Below, one piece after another: positions 1 to 7,156 of a DNA stretch of 36,755 nt (within the stretch, counting starts at the first letter, position 1; each line of letters starts with the position of its first letter). Origin of the DNA: Anaerolineae bacterium. GTDB taxonomy: Bacteria; Chloroflexota; Anaerolineae; Anaerolineales; UBA11579. The stretch spans positions 1 to 36,755 of the forward strand of contig SCUK01000013.1 in assembly GCA_004297445.1 (NCBI GenBank), read 5' to 3'. The position numbers and the translations under genes were made by a program. The notes below the pieces were generated by a model that saw only the letters and a list, made by a program, of their open reading frames with translations, was not told the DNA's origin and did no database searches.

Positions 1-74
1 CATCAAAGTCAGGACTCGCATGCAAGGCTCACCTGATAATACGATTTTACTCGAGATGGCAGGCGGCATTTCCT

Positions 75-95
75 CCCCGCTGCAAGCAGTCGGGG
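75..95. other. Imperfect hairpin 3' of the DUF4097 operon
   Basis: CCCCG-CTGC, a 2-nt loop, then GCAG-T-CGGGG form a 9-bp stem with one bulged base, about 35 bp after the last stop codon of the minus-strand operon. On the minus strand no U-tract follows, so it is at best a weak terminator. Nothing else is recognisable in positions 1-130. Confidence 0.3.
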
Positions 96-130
96 TTTCC
101 ATGCCGTATTTCTTATGAAGTTACCAAACG

Positions 131-1033
131 CTAACCCAGTTTTTGCACCGCTTCTTCCACGCTCAATTCGCCGGCCTGCACTTTCGTCAGGATGTCCATG
201 CGGTCCGCACGCTCGGCCGGGGCGGCGCGCTCGAACTGCACTTCGCGGGCGTCGGCATCGCAGTCAGTCACGATAACCAGATTGCCGGAAGTGCTTTTCA
301 TCGTCACCAACGGCCCGCCGCCGTTCAGGTCAACATCCCAATAGCGGCGGTCGTGCACGCCGCGCGTACCGGGCAGGCTGGTCTTCAGCCGCCCGCTCAC
401 CGTGCGGCCGGTCACGTGCAGGCCCTGGCCATCCGGCACTTCCAGCCGCACCTTGCCGGAAACGGTGGAGAACTGATATGGCCCGGCGTACAAGGGCGTT
501 TCAATCGTCACCGAGCCGCTCACGGAGGCCGCGGTCAGCGTCGGCATCTCGGAGGTGAGCACCTCAACGGAGCCGGATACGCTGTTCAGGTCGGCCGGGC
601 CGTGCAGATTGCGGGCTTTCAGGCTGCCGCTCACGGTCTTGGCGCTGGTGTCGCCGTGGATGTCATCCAGCGTCACCGCTCCGCTGACGTTGGCGAGTTT
701 GTGCCGGCCTTCCACGCCGCGCACGTGAAGCGCACCACTCACGTTTTTGGCGCGCACGCTGGTCTGGCGCGGCACCTTGACGGTGTATTCCACACGGGCG
801 GGCTGGTCAATGCCCCAGAAGACGTTTTCGTACTCGGTCACGGCTTCGACCATGCCGTCGCTGGCCTGTTCCACCCGCATGGTGGTGCGGTCGGCGCGGC
901 CGCTGCTTTCGTCCATCTCCGCGGTTACCTGGATGGTGTCGCCGTCCCAGGCTTCGATGCGGATGGCGCCGCGGATGTTGATCACCCGCACTTTGGCTGG
1001 CAGTTGGACCTGAAAGGTTTCCTCAATGCGCAT
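131..1033 (-). CDS. DUF4097 beta-helix protein with C-terminal SHOCT-like module
   Basis: About 300 aa. Most of the protein consists of short repeated beta turns containing V(S/K)xVSGxV-type strings (for example VSGALHVRG, VSGSVEVLT, TVSGKVRLE). This pattern is typical of DUF4097, the adhesin-like right-handed beta-helix found in YvlB and LiaX. The last 25 residues (MDILTKVQAGELSVEEAVQKLG) form a small two-helix SHOCT-like module also present in the four preceding genes. No signal peptide or membrane segment is visible. An in-frame TTG at 1060 and ATG at 1042 exist, but the ATG at 1033 is preceded by GGAGG at 9-nt spacing and is preferred. It is the last gene of the operon; family membership is fairly secure, function is unknown. 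Confidence 0.8.
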   Translation of the reverse strand: MRIEETFQVQLPAKVRVINIRGAIRIEAWDGDTIQVTAEMDESSGRADRTTMRVEQASDGMVEAVTEYENVFWGIDQPARVEYTVKVPRQTSVRAKNVSGALHVRGVEGRHKLANVSGAVTLDDIHGDTSAKTVSGSLKARNLHGPADLNSVSGSVEVLTSEMPTLTAASVSGSVTIETPLYAGPYQFSTVSGKVRLEVPDGQGLHVTGRTVSGRLKTSLPGTRGVHDRRYWDVDLNGGGPLVTMKSTSGNLVIVTDCDADAREVQFERAAPAERADRMDILTKVQAGELSVEEAVQKLG

Positions 1034-1052
1034 CTTGCTCATCCTCCGCTCG

Positions 1053-1436
1053 CTATTCAATGAATATCTCGATGTGTTCGCCGTCGTCTTCGTCGTTCAC
1101 ATCCACGATTTTTCCGGTCAGACCGTTGCGAATCGCTTCGCTGACCTGTTCCATGTCAAAGCCTTCGATATCCGGCACGAAGTTGGAGGCGATGTTCAGC
1201 CCAGCATCCACCAGGCTCATCGGCAGATTGACGGACACCTTGGTCTTGCCGGAGAAGTTGTCCGTCACCCGTACCCGCATGTAGCGGGCATTGCCGGCGC
1301 GGGCCATGGCGGCGCCGCCCTTGCCTTTCTGGGTTTCGGTCAGCGCCGCCAGCAGTTTGGCGCCGTCTTCGGCGGAGATCTTGCCGTCCTGCACCATTTG
1401 CAGGATCTTCATGCGTTCTTCACTGGTTGCCATCAT
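1053..1436 (-). CDS. SHOCT-like domain protein with conserved small C-terminal domain
   Basis: About 127 aa from the ATG at 1436, preceded by AAAGGAG with 8-nt spacing; the longer frame to 1475 has no such signal. Residues 5-32 (EERMKILQMVQDGKISAEDG and following) form the SHOCT-like module. The C-terminal ~75 residues (MRVRVTDNFSGKTKVSVNLP ... DVNDEDDGEHIEIFIE) are clearly homologous to the C terminus of the next gene upstream (RVNEPGGEGKSATRVAVSMP ... NVDDEDGTHVEVYIG). The acidic DxEDGxHxEx(Y/F)I ending is shared. There is no signal peptide or membrane span, so it is probably cytoplasmic. It looks like the soluble paralogue of the membrane protein at 1476-2198. Function unknown. Confidence 0.8.
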   Translation of the reverse strand: MMATSEERMKILQMVQDGKISAEDGAKLLAALTETQKGKGGAAMARAGNARYMRVRVTDNFSGKTKVSVNLPMSLVDAGLNIASNFVPDIEGFDMEQVSEAIRNGLTGKIVDVNDEDDGEHIEIFIE

Positions 1437-1475
1437 GATCGTTACTCCTTTGTTTCGAAATATTCCTTTAATCAA

Positions 1476-2198
1476 TCAACCGATATACACTTCGACATGC
1501 GTGCCATCTTCATCATCGACATTCACATAGAACGGCTCGCCACTGCGGGCGGTAGCGCCCAGGGCGTTAATGACTTCATCCACGCCGGTTTCGGGCATAT
1601 TGGGAATCAGGTGCCCGAAGTTCTTGATGCCCCAGGAAGCCAGCCCCAGGGGCAGGGGCATACTGACGGCCACGCGGGTGGCAGACTTGCCTTCGCCGCC
1701 GGGTTCATTGACCCGCACGTGCAGCCAGGTGCCGCTGCGGCCACTCCAGGAGAGGAGCAGGAGGATGAGGCCGAGGGTGAGCGGCAGCCAGGCGCAGAAG
1801 AACCAGAAGTTCAAACCGCCGGCGCTCTCAAACGAGCTGTACATCCAGTAGGCGCTGAGCACCACGATGCCCAACCCGACGTACAGCGGGGTCTGCCACC
1901 AGCGCTGCCAGCGGTCCAGTTCTTCCTCGCTGATGGGCGGTTTGCTGCCCTTGGCGGGCTGGATGATCTCAATGTGTTCGCCAGACTGTGCCGGTTCGGC
2001 GCCGCCGCCCATCTGGGCAATCGCTTCGCCCGGGGTCAGTTCGCCGCGTTCGATGCGTTCCAGCAAGGCCATCGGCGAGTCCGGTGCGGCTGCGGCCGCC
2101 GGCTGGCCCAGCCCCTGCATGCGGCGGATGCCTTCTTCGGTCGTCAGCTCGCCGCGCTCGATCATCTGCAGGATTTTGAGTCGTTCCGATTCACTCAT
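1476..2198 (-). CDS. Membrane protein with two SHOCT-like modules and shared C-terminal domain
   Basis: 240 aa. Two SHOCT-like modules sit at residues 3-30 (SERLKILQMIERGELTTEEG) and 41-64 (MALLERIERGELTPGEAIAQ), separated by an Ala/Pro linker. Two predicted transmembrane helices follow at about 104-121 and 130-150. A C-terminal ~80-residue domain is homologous to the C terminus of the neighbour at 1053-1436. This is the only clear membrane protein of the operon, so it may anchor the other SHOCT-like proteins. Start: ATG at 2198 with GAGAGGA about 10 nt upstream. Its stop lies 39 bp before the start of the next gene. Function is inferred only from domain sharing. Confidence 0.8.
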   Translation of the reverse strand: MSESERLKILQMIERGELTTEEGIRRMQGLGQPAAAAAPDSPMALLERIERGELTPGEAIAQMGGGAEPAQSGEHIEIIQPAKGSKPPISEEELDRWQRWWQTPLYVGLGIVVLSAYWMYSSFESAGGLNFWFFCAWLPLTLGLILLLLSWSGRSGTWLHVRVNEPGGEGKSATRVAVSMPLPLGLASWGIKNFGHLIPNMPETGVDEVINALGATARSGEPFYVNVDDEDGTHVEVYIG

Positions 2199-2222
2199 CG
2201 CTATCTGGTCCTCTCAGGGTGG

Positions 2223-3575
2223 TTACGGCTTGCGCGGTTCGCGCGGCGGGCGTGGTTCACGCGGCTCGCGCGGTTCGGGTGGCTCCGGCGGCTCGGGGGG
2301 TTCAGGGGGAGACATCGATGGCATGGGCGGCATCGGCGGCATGGGGGGCATCGGCGGCAGCGGTGGAATGGGGGGAAGTCCGCCACCGCTGGCCTTGCCT
2401 TCCAGCGCGCCCAACAGCATGTCCGCGCCGGCCACATCAATCTTGCCTTCTTCCAGCATCTTGAGAATGAGCATGCGCTCGTCATCGCTCACCGGTTCCA
2501 CCGGCTTGCCGCGGCCCCGGCCGCGCAGGGCGCGGTAGTCTTCAATCTTCACCCGGCGGGCGGCGCGGTAGGCTTCACGGCGGGCTTCGGCCAGTTTGCG
2601 GTCCACATCGCGCTGTTTGCTCTTCAATTTGCGCTCAATTTCACGGCGCTTGGTGGTGCCGAGCCCTTCCAGGTTTTCCATCATCGAACTGAGTTGTTCG
2701 TTGAGCGATTCCATCTGCGATTCGATTTGTTCGGTCACCTGGGTGGTGATTTCTTCCGCCAGGGTGGAAAAGTCTTCTTCAAATTCAAACGAGAAGTCTT
2801 CGTCGTCAAATTCGTTCACGTTGCCGGGGGCAGTGAAATCCAGCCGGCCCCGGGCGGTGAGGTCCAGCGTGCTTTCGCCGTCGCCCAGGGTGAGCTCATA
2901 GTTTTCCTCTTCGAGCGTGAGGTTGATTTCCGGCGAGGCAATGCGGATGGTCCGGCTGGCGGAATGCAAGCTCACTTTGGCGTTTGAATCACCTGCCAGG
3001 CGGCAGGACAGGTTGCCGCGGGCGTTGACCCGGTAGTCCATGCCGGGCTCGGTATCCAGGTTGAGGGTGGCGTTGCCGCGCACCTCTACTGTGAGGCCTT
3101 TTTCCGCGGCGCCCTTGTAGGCAAAGTTGCCGGTCACATCCGGCAGGTTGACCTTGCCTTCCACATCGCGCACCAGGGCGTTGCCGTGCACGGTGGCGCA
3201 GTCCAGGCCGCCTTCCAATTGCTTGATGACCAGGTTGCCATAGACCTCATGGGCGTGGATGCCTCCGGCGTTCTTGGCGAGCAACTGCCCGCGAACGACC
3301 TTTACTTCCACGTCGCCTTCCATGTTCTTGACCAGCATTTCGCCGTCCACCTGTTCCACGGTGACCCGGCTGCCGGAGGGCAGGCGCACCACCATGCCGC
3401 TGTCGGCGCTGATGGTCACGCGGTCATCCTTGCCCTGAAATTGTACGGCGTCTTCCACGGCGGCATCGATGCGAATTTCCGAGCGGTCCCAGCCGCGCAG
3501 GTGCAGGTTGCCGTGCGCCCGGTCAATGACCACGTCCGGATTTTCGCTGGTTTCGTAAACGATCTGGTCGATCAT
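2223..3575 (-). CDS. DUF4097 beta-helix / coiled-coil / SHOCT-like protein with proline-rich tail
   Basis: 450 aa. Residues 1 to about 255 are a DUF4097-type beta-helix (VEQVDGEMLVKNMEGDVEV and similar rungs). Residues about 265-350 are highly charged and predicted coiled coil (EEITTQVTEQIESQMESLNE, then a Lys/Arg-rich stretch). A SHOCT-like module follows at about 366-392 (DDERMLILKMLEEGKIDVAG). The last ~55 residues are low complexity: PPMPPMPPM repeats, then PPEPPEPPEP and REPREPRPP. There is no signal peptide. The order beta-helix/coil/SHOCT is related to LiaX/YvlB-type proteins, but the tail is unusual. The start is 4 bp after the stop of the DUF2089 gene, so the two are probably translationally coupled. 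Function unknown; an envelope-stress or membrane-surface role is inference. Confidence 0.8.
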   Translation of the reverse strand: MIDQIVYETSENPDVVIDRAHGNLHLRGWDRSEIRIDAAVEDAVQFQGKDDRVTISADSGMVVRLPSGSRVTVEQVDGEMLVKNMEGDVEVKVVRGQLLAKNAGGIHAHEVYGNLVIKQLEGGLDCATVHGNALVRDVEGKVNLPDVTGNFAYKGAAEKGLTVEVRGNATLNLDTEPGMDYRVNARGNLSCRLAGDSNAKVSLHSASRTIRIASPEINLTLEEENYELTLGDGESTLDLTARGRLDFTAPGNVNEFDDEDFSFEFEEDFSTLAEEITTQVTEQIESQMESLNEQLSSMMENLEGLGTTKRREIERKLKSKQRDVDRKLAEARREAYRAARRVKIEDYRALRGRGRGKPVEPVSDDERMLILKMLEEGKIDVAGADMLLGALEGKASGGGLPPIPPLPPMPPMPPMPPMPSMSPPEPPEPPEPPEPREPREPRPPREPRKP

Positions 3576-3579
3576 GGCG

Positions 3580-3960
3580 TCACTCGCTTTCTTTCAGAAG
3601 CCGCATGGCTTCTTCATAATCAATTTTGCCGTTTTCCAAATCGGTGAGGATTTTGCGGCGGTCTTCTTCGCTCAGCCCGCTGGCTTCCTCGCCGCCGGGT
3701 TCGTAGCCCAGGGCGCGGATGATTTCATGCAGGCGGTTGCGGATGGTGGGGTAGGACAGGCTCAATTCCGCTTCCATGCGGGTGATCTTGCCTTCGTTGC
3801 GCACGAACAATTCCACGAATTCCAGTTGCTGGGGGGATAACTGGCTGAACGGCCCGGCGGAAAACCGGCCCTGAATCTGGGTGTCGCATTCGCGGCAGGT
3901 GAGGGTAGTGACGGCCAGTTCGCCGTGGCATACTGGGCACTCGCCAAGCAGGGGGTACAT
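3580..3960 (-). CDS. DUF2089 family zinc-ribbon/HTH regulator
   Basis: 126 aa. The N-terminal zinc ribbon has CPVC (8-11) and CREC (22-25). Residues about 40-90 (LSPQQLEFVELFVRNEGKIT ... SYPTIRNRLHEIIRALG) form a helix-turn-helix of sigma-region-4 or LuxR-like type. A SHOCT-like module follows at about 95-122 (EEDRRKILTDLENGKIDYEE). This architecture and length match DUF2089. The start codon is 2 nt after the stop of the 56-aa ORF, and the Shine-Dalgarno GAAGGAGAA lies inside that ORF's last codons. It is the only recognisable DNA-binding protein of the operon and may regulate its promoter at 4184-4211; autoregulation is inference. Confidence 0.88.
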   Translation of the reverse strand: MYPLLGECPVCHGELAVTTLTCRECDTQIQGRFSAGPFSQLSPQQLEFVELFVRNEGKITRMEAELSLSYPTIRNRLHEIIRALGYEPGGEEASGLSEEDRRKILTDLENGKIDYEEAMRLLKESE

Positions 3961-3962
3961 GG

Positions 3963-4133
3963 TCAGTATTCTCCTTCGGCGGCGCCGCTGACCTGAAAGG
4001 TCTGCGAGATGCGCCGGCGCTGGGTGAGGCTGTGCAGCAGGCGGGTGAGCCAGGCGGGGACGGCGAGGGCTGCTTCCGGGCGGCTGAAGTGCCGGAAGCG
4101 CAGCAGGGCGTTGAGCAGGCTGTTTCCAATCAT
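3963..4133 (-). CDS. Small 56-aa protein, first gene of the DUF2089/DUF4097 operon
   Basis: The reading frame starts at ATG 4133, with a GGAG element about 6-9 nt upstream, and ends 2 nt before the DUF2089 start codon. The product begins MIGNSLLNALLRFRHFS and ends QTFQVSGAAEGEY. It is basic, with an amphipathic helical centre (WLTRLLHSLTQRRR) and no cysteines. I do not recognise a family. Support for it being a gene: it is the first ATG after a near-consensus promoter, it has a ribosome binding site, and it is tightly spaced to the next gene. It could instead be a leader peptide that couples translation to DUF2089. Confidence 0.55.
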   Translation of the reverse strand: MIGNSLLNALLRFRHFSRPEAALAVPAWLTRLLHSLTQRRRISQTFQVSGAAEGEY

Positions 4134-4183
4134 TTTGAACTCCGACTGAAGATTCCGTAGTTCCTGTTTACCAATCTGCCAGA

Positions 4184-4211
4184 ATTATAGCATTTTGATT
4201 ACTATTGTCAA
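4184..4211 (-). promoter_or_regulatory. Promoter of the DUF2089/DUF4097 operon
   Basis: Read on the minus strand: -35 TTGACA (4211-4206), 16-bp spacer, -10 TATAAT (4189-4184). Both hexamers match the sigma-70 consensus. The predicted start near 4177 leaves a leader of about 44 nt before the ATG at 4133. Confidence 0.8.
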
Positions 4212-4214
4212 GCG

Positions 4215-4254
4215 AATCTTAAGATTTTCTAAACTGTTTCTTGAATTTTTCAAG
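4215..4254. promoter_or_regulatory. Two palindromes just upstream of the operon promoter
   Basis: AATCTTAAGATT (4215-4226) is a perfect 12-bp palindrome starting 4 bp upstream of the -35 box. CTTGAA-TTT-TTCAAG (4240-4254) is a perfect 6-3-6 inverted repeat. The surrounding DNA is very AT-rich. They could bind an activator or the operon's own DUF2089 protein. This is inferred from position and symmetry only. Confidence 0.4.
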
Positions 4255-4412
4255 GAATCTTTCAATTTTGACGGGATTCAGGGCGGATTCTGGCCCGCGG
4301 GAGTGATTTTGGTGTGTTTGCGGTCAAGAATAAGGGGATGTGCTGGGGTGCTGAGATGCAGAGAGGCGGGGCTTTGCGTTCGCAAGTTTGCGGCAGGCAC
4401 CCTCTCCCCCAG

Positions 4413-4438
4413 CCCCTCTCCCATAAATGGGAGAGGGG
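4413..4438. repeat. Perfect GC-rich hairpin in the 4134-4510 intergenic stretch
   Basis: CCCCTCTCCCAT, two bases, then ATGGGAGAGGGG form a 12-bp perfect stem. It is preceded by another CCCTCTCCCC string. The unit looks like an interspersed palindromic repeat, not a terminator, since no T-run follows. The rest of 4255-4510 holds no gene I can support; the small frames there lack ribosome binding sites and have repeat-derived composition. Confidence 0.5.
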
Positions 4439-4510
4439 TGACGTGCGTATGGAGTTGATGGATTGACACGCCCACGAGGGGCTAGACTACACGAGCGAAT
4501 GTGAGCAAAA

Positions 4511-5515
4511 TCATGCAACTGAAAACTGCACAACCATAAACACGAGAAGAGCCAATAGAAACAGTAACGTATGTCTGAAAATCTGCGACTTGTCTAGAAG
4601 ATACGGCTGACTCCTCAACATGTCTAGCTGGTACCTACTCGGCAGGTGGCTAGAGACGACCATGGCTAGGCCAAGACTAACTATGGAAGGGATTGTCAAC
4701 AGAATGAGGGAGTCTTTGAAGTAATATTCTGCCGCTGCAAGAAGGAAATAACAAATCACGGAGGCGGCACACGCGATTTTCCCCAGCGGGATTCTTGTAT
4801 CTTGATTTTCCATGAGCGTTGAAACAAAGCCCATGCTAAACGCTATCAAGAATCCAGAAGAAAGGCCAGCACTCGGAAAGTAGTTCCCCAGAAACACCAG
4901 AACTGTATCTGTCCAAATTCCCAGCGACAATAGATACAAGTGGAGGGGCAGTAATCCTTTTGACTCTATATCATTGCGCGCAAAGATTCTGTTTACTGCC
5001 ACAACATTGGAGCGCCCCTCCCGATTCGAAGAGACGGCTGCCTTAAAAAATTCCATCGCTCGTTTAGAATCATCTGAATTATCAACAAATCGCAATTCTA
5101 CAAATGTTCCGCTGAAAGTACGAACTCGAATTGTTTCTAGCCGAAGATTTGGGTATGTTTCTTGAACCAACTCGATCTCTGAAATCTCGGAGGGATCTAT
5201 GTTTTTCGACTCATCCCTTCTCCAAAGAAATGAACGAGCGAAAACCATCACATCTTCTTTGGTGGAAACTTTGAACGTGGCGGACACAGGCACTGTTGTA
5301 ATCGCAACTATCCCAACAAGTCCAGAGATTACACCAATCAAGATGTTTTGCGAGTTTGAGTTTATTACCCCTGATATGAAAAACAACATCCCAATAGCCA
5401 AAGGGAAATACAAATTCACATTAGTTGGAGTGGCTGTTAATCGTGTCTTCTCGACAACTAATTGCTTGGCGGAATACTCTAGTATCTTTGCTGGGGAAAT
5501 TTTTAGTTTTTTCAA
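4511..5515 (-). CDS. Unknown polytopic membrane protein, AT-rich
   Basis: 334 aa starting at a TTG (5515) preceded by GAGAGGG at 4-nt spacing. Two membrane helices lie at about 34-52 and 58-80. A soluble beta-rich region at about 80-175 (SATFKVSTKEDVMVFARSFL ... VRTFSGTFVELRFVDN) looks like the bacterial PH-like domains of YdbS-type proteins. About four to five further helices follow to the C terminus. I do not recognise the family. Composition is unlike the neighbours: rich in Lys, Asn, Ile and Ser, with A/T-ending codons. It stands alone on its strand, between the palindrome-rich gap and a divergent operon. Recent horizontal acquisition is likely. Confidence 0.7.
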   Translation of the reverse strand: MKKLKISPAKILEYSAKQLVVEKTRLTATPTNVNLYFPLAIGMLFFISGVINSNSQNILIGVISGLVGIVAITTVPVSATFKVSTKEDVMVFARSFLWRRDESKNIDPSEISEIELVQETYPNLRLETIRVRTFSGTFVELRFVDNSDDSKRAMEFFKAAVSSNREGRSNVVAVNRIFARNDIESKGLLPLHLYLLSLGIWTDTVLVFLGNYFPSAGLSSGFLIAFSMGFVSTLMENQDTRIPLGKIACAASVICYFLLAAAEYYFKDSLILLTIPSIVSLGLAMVVSSHLPSRYQLDMLRSQPYLLDKSQIFRHTLLFLLALLVFMVVQFSVA

Positions 5516-5640
5516 TTTACCCTCTCAGCAGGCCCGTTACTTACCACACAAGACGAGTTAGAAGCCTTATTTTAGCGTAGAGGCGGGATTTCCAACTTCA
5601 ATTAGAACCATATCCGTTTAGTGAATGAGCTTTCTGTGTC

Positions 5641-5656
5641 TGGCACAACCCTTGCA
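5641..5656 (+). promoter_or_regulatory. Sigma-54-type -24/-12 promoter element
   Basis: TGGCACAACCCTTGCA matches the sigma-54 consensus TGGCAC-N5-TTGCW, with GG at 5642-5643 and GC at 5654-5655 separated by exactly 10 bp. It is intergenic, on the same strand as the following operon, and would start transcription near 5667, about 36 nt before the ATG at 5703. No enhancer-binding activator gene is in the window. Whether this genome encodes RpoN cannot be seen here. Confidence 0.6.
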
Positions 5657-5702
5657 TGATCGGGGATAGACCCGTTGAAGAGCGCCCCAGGTGAAAACCG
5701 CC

Positions 5703-7145
5703 ATGAGTGAAAACACAATCCCCCATAACCGGCTGGCTTTGCAGTACTTCCCGGATGCCGAGCACTATCGCGAGCAGGATTTCCAGACCTGGCTGCCGGT
5801 GTTGCGGGCGCTGGGCGCGGGCTGGCTGGTGTTGCAGGCCCCGGCCAGCCGGGCAATCCCGGAGCCGTTCGTGCGCGGGCTGGTAAAGGCGGGCATCCAG
5901 CCGGTGCTGCAATTCGGCCTGTCGCCGGTGCGGCCGCCGGCAGCGGGGGAGTTAACCGCACTGCTGAACGCTTACCGGACGTGGGGGGTGCACTACGTGG
6001 CGCTGTTCGACCGGCCCAACCTGCGCGAAACGTGGGACGGAGTCTCATGGGCACGGCAGGACCTGGTGGCGAATTTCCTCACGCTGTACATCCCGCTGGC
6101 CGAAGCGGTGCAGGAAGCCGGCCTGACGAACGTATTGCCGCCGCTGGAGCCGGGCGGCGATTACTGGGACACGGCCTTCCTGCGGGCGGCGTTGAACGGG
6201 CTGAACGAACGCGCCCGCGGCCTGTTGGACGACATGGTCATCGGGCTGTATGCGTGGGCGGACAACCTGCCGCTTGACTGGGGCGCGGGTGGGCCGGAAC
6301 GCTGGCCGGCGACCAAACCGTATTACACCCCGCCGGGCGAGGAAGACCAGCGCGGGTTCAGGAACTTCGATTGGGTGGCAACCAACGGCGAAGCGGCGCT
6401 GGCGCGCCGCCTGCCGATGCTGGCACTGGGCGGCGGCAGCCGTTTGAGCCGGCAGCACCCGGAACATCCCCCATTGGATGCCGACAACCAGGCGGAAGCC
6501 ACGCTGCACATGCTGGCGCTGCTGGACGGCCAGGACGCGGCCGGTCTGCCACCGCTGCCAGAGGGAATCCTGGCGTGCAGTTTGGGCGTGCTGGCGGCGG
6601 AACCCGGCCACCCGGCGGCAGCGGACGCGTGGTTCCCACCGGGCGGCAAACCGCTGCCGGTGGCCGCGGCGGTGAAAGCCGCCAAAGCCGGGCGCGCCCC
6701 GCGTGCCGCGGCGGCCAAAGGCCTGCCGGACGAAGGCCGCCACCAGCCGGACGGGTTGCGGGGCGAGAGCCTCGCGGAAGCGAAAACTGTCCCTGCACCG
6801 GCGAGCGAACCCGAAATGCCACCGACCGCCGAGCCCAAGGGACAGAGTAGCGGAACACACAGCCCCAACGGGGATGGGCGCATCCGGCATTATGTGCTGC
6901 TGCCGACGTATGAATGGGGCGTGGCGGACTGGCACCTGGAAGTCATTCGACCGTTTGTGAAACGGCACCTGGCAACTGTGGGCTTCTCGCTGGCCGAAGC
7001 CGCGACTTCGGCGAAAGTGACGGTGGTGGGCGGGGCGCAATCCTTCCCGCCGGCGGCGCTGGACGGCCTGCGGGCGGCGGGCTGCGAGGTGGTGCAGTTA
7101 AGTGGAGATGGCACGAGCATTGCATCCCAATTGGAAACTCTCTAA
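5703..7145 (+). CDS. Unknown TIM-barrel-like protein, first gene of the FtsZ-like operon
   Basis: 480 aa from the ATG at 5703; an in-frame GTG at 5691 is less likely because AGGTG at 5689-5693 can serve as ribosome binding site. Residues 1 to about 310 have the alternating strand/helix rhythm of a glycosidase-like TIM barrel (GWLVLQAP, GIQPVLQFG, GVHYVALFDRPN, MVIGLYAWADN). I cannot assign a catalytic pair. An Ala/Pro/Lys-rich linker spans about 320-390. A C-terminal ~85-residue domain (RIRHYVLLPTYEWGVADWHL onward) looks alpha/beta. There is no signal peptide, so it is probably cytoplasmic. The stop is 11 bp before the FtsZ start, so the two are very likely co-transcribed. A carbohydrate-binding or wall-related role is only a guess. 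Confidence 0.7.
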   Translation: MSENTIPHNRLALQYFPDAEHYREQDFQTWLPVLRALGAGWLVLQAPASRAIPEPFVRGLVKAGIQPVLQFGLSPVRPPAAGELTALLNAYRTWGVHYVALFDRPNLRETWDGVSWARQDLVANFLTLYIPLAEAVQEAGLTNVLPPLEPGGDYWDTAFLRAALNGLNERARGLLDDMVIGLYAWADNLPLDWGAGGPERWPATKPYYTPPGEEDQRGFRNFDWVATNGEAALARRLPMLALGGGSRLSRQHPEHPPLDADNQAEATLHMLALLDGQDAAGLPPLPEGILACSLGVLAAEPGHPAAADAWFPPGGKPLPVAAAVKAAKAGRAPRAAAAKGLPDEGRHQPDGLRGESLAEAKTVPAPASEPEMPPTAEPKGQSSGTHSPNGDGRIRHYVLLPTYEWGVADWHLEVIRPFVKRHLATVGFSLAEAATSAKVTVVGGAQSFPPAALDGLRAAGCEVVQLSGDGTSIASQLETL

Positions 7146-7156
7146 GAGGAAACCCG

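Noticed and set aside
143..1063. Plus-strand 306-aa frame opposite the last DUF4097 gene
   Set aside because: Shadow of a real gene; no ribosome binding site and biased His/Gly/Ala composition.
1026..2987. Long plus-strand open frame (653 aa) opposite the DUF4097 operon
   Set aside because: It lies antisense to three well-supported genes with domain matches; its His/Ala/Gly/Arg-rich composition is typical of the complement of GC-rich coding DNA.
4413..4438. Perfect hairpin considered as a terminator for the gene at 4511-5515
   Set aside because: No T-run follows on either strand and it lies about 75 bp beyond the stop; it fits an interspersed repeat better.
4195..4458. Possible 87-aa plus-strand gene in the 4134-4510 gap
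   Set aside because: Begins inside the operon's promoter region, ends in the palindromic repeat, has no ribosome binding site and no plausible protein features.
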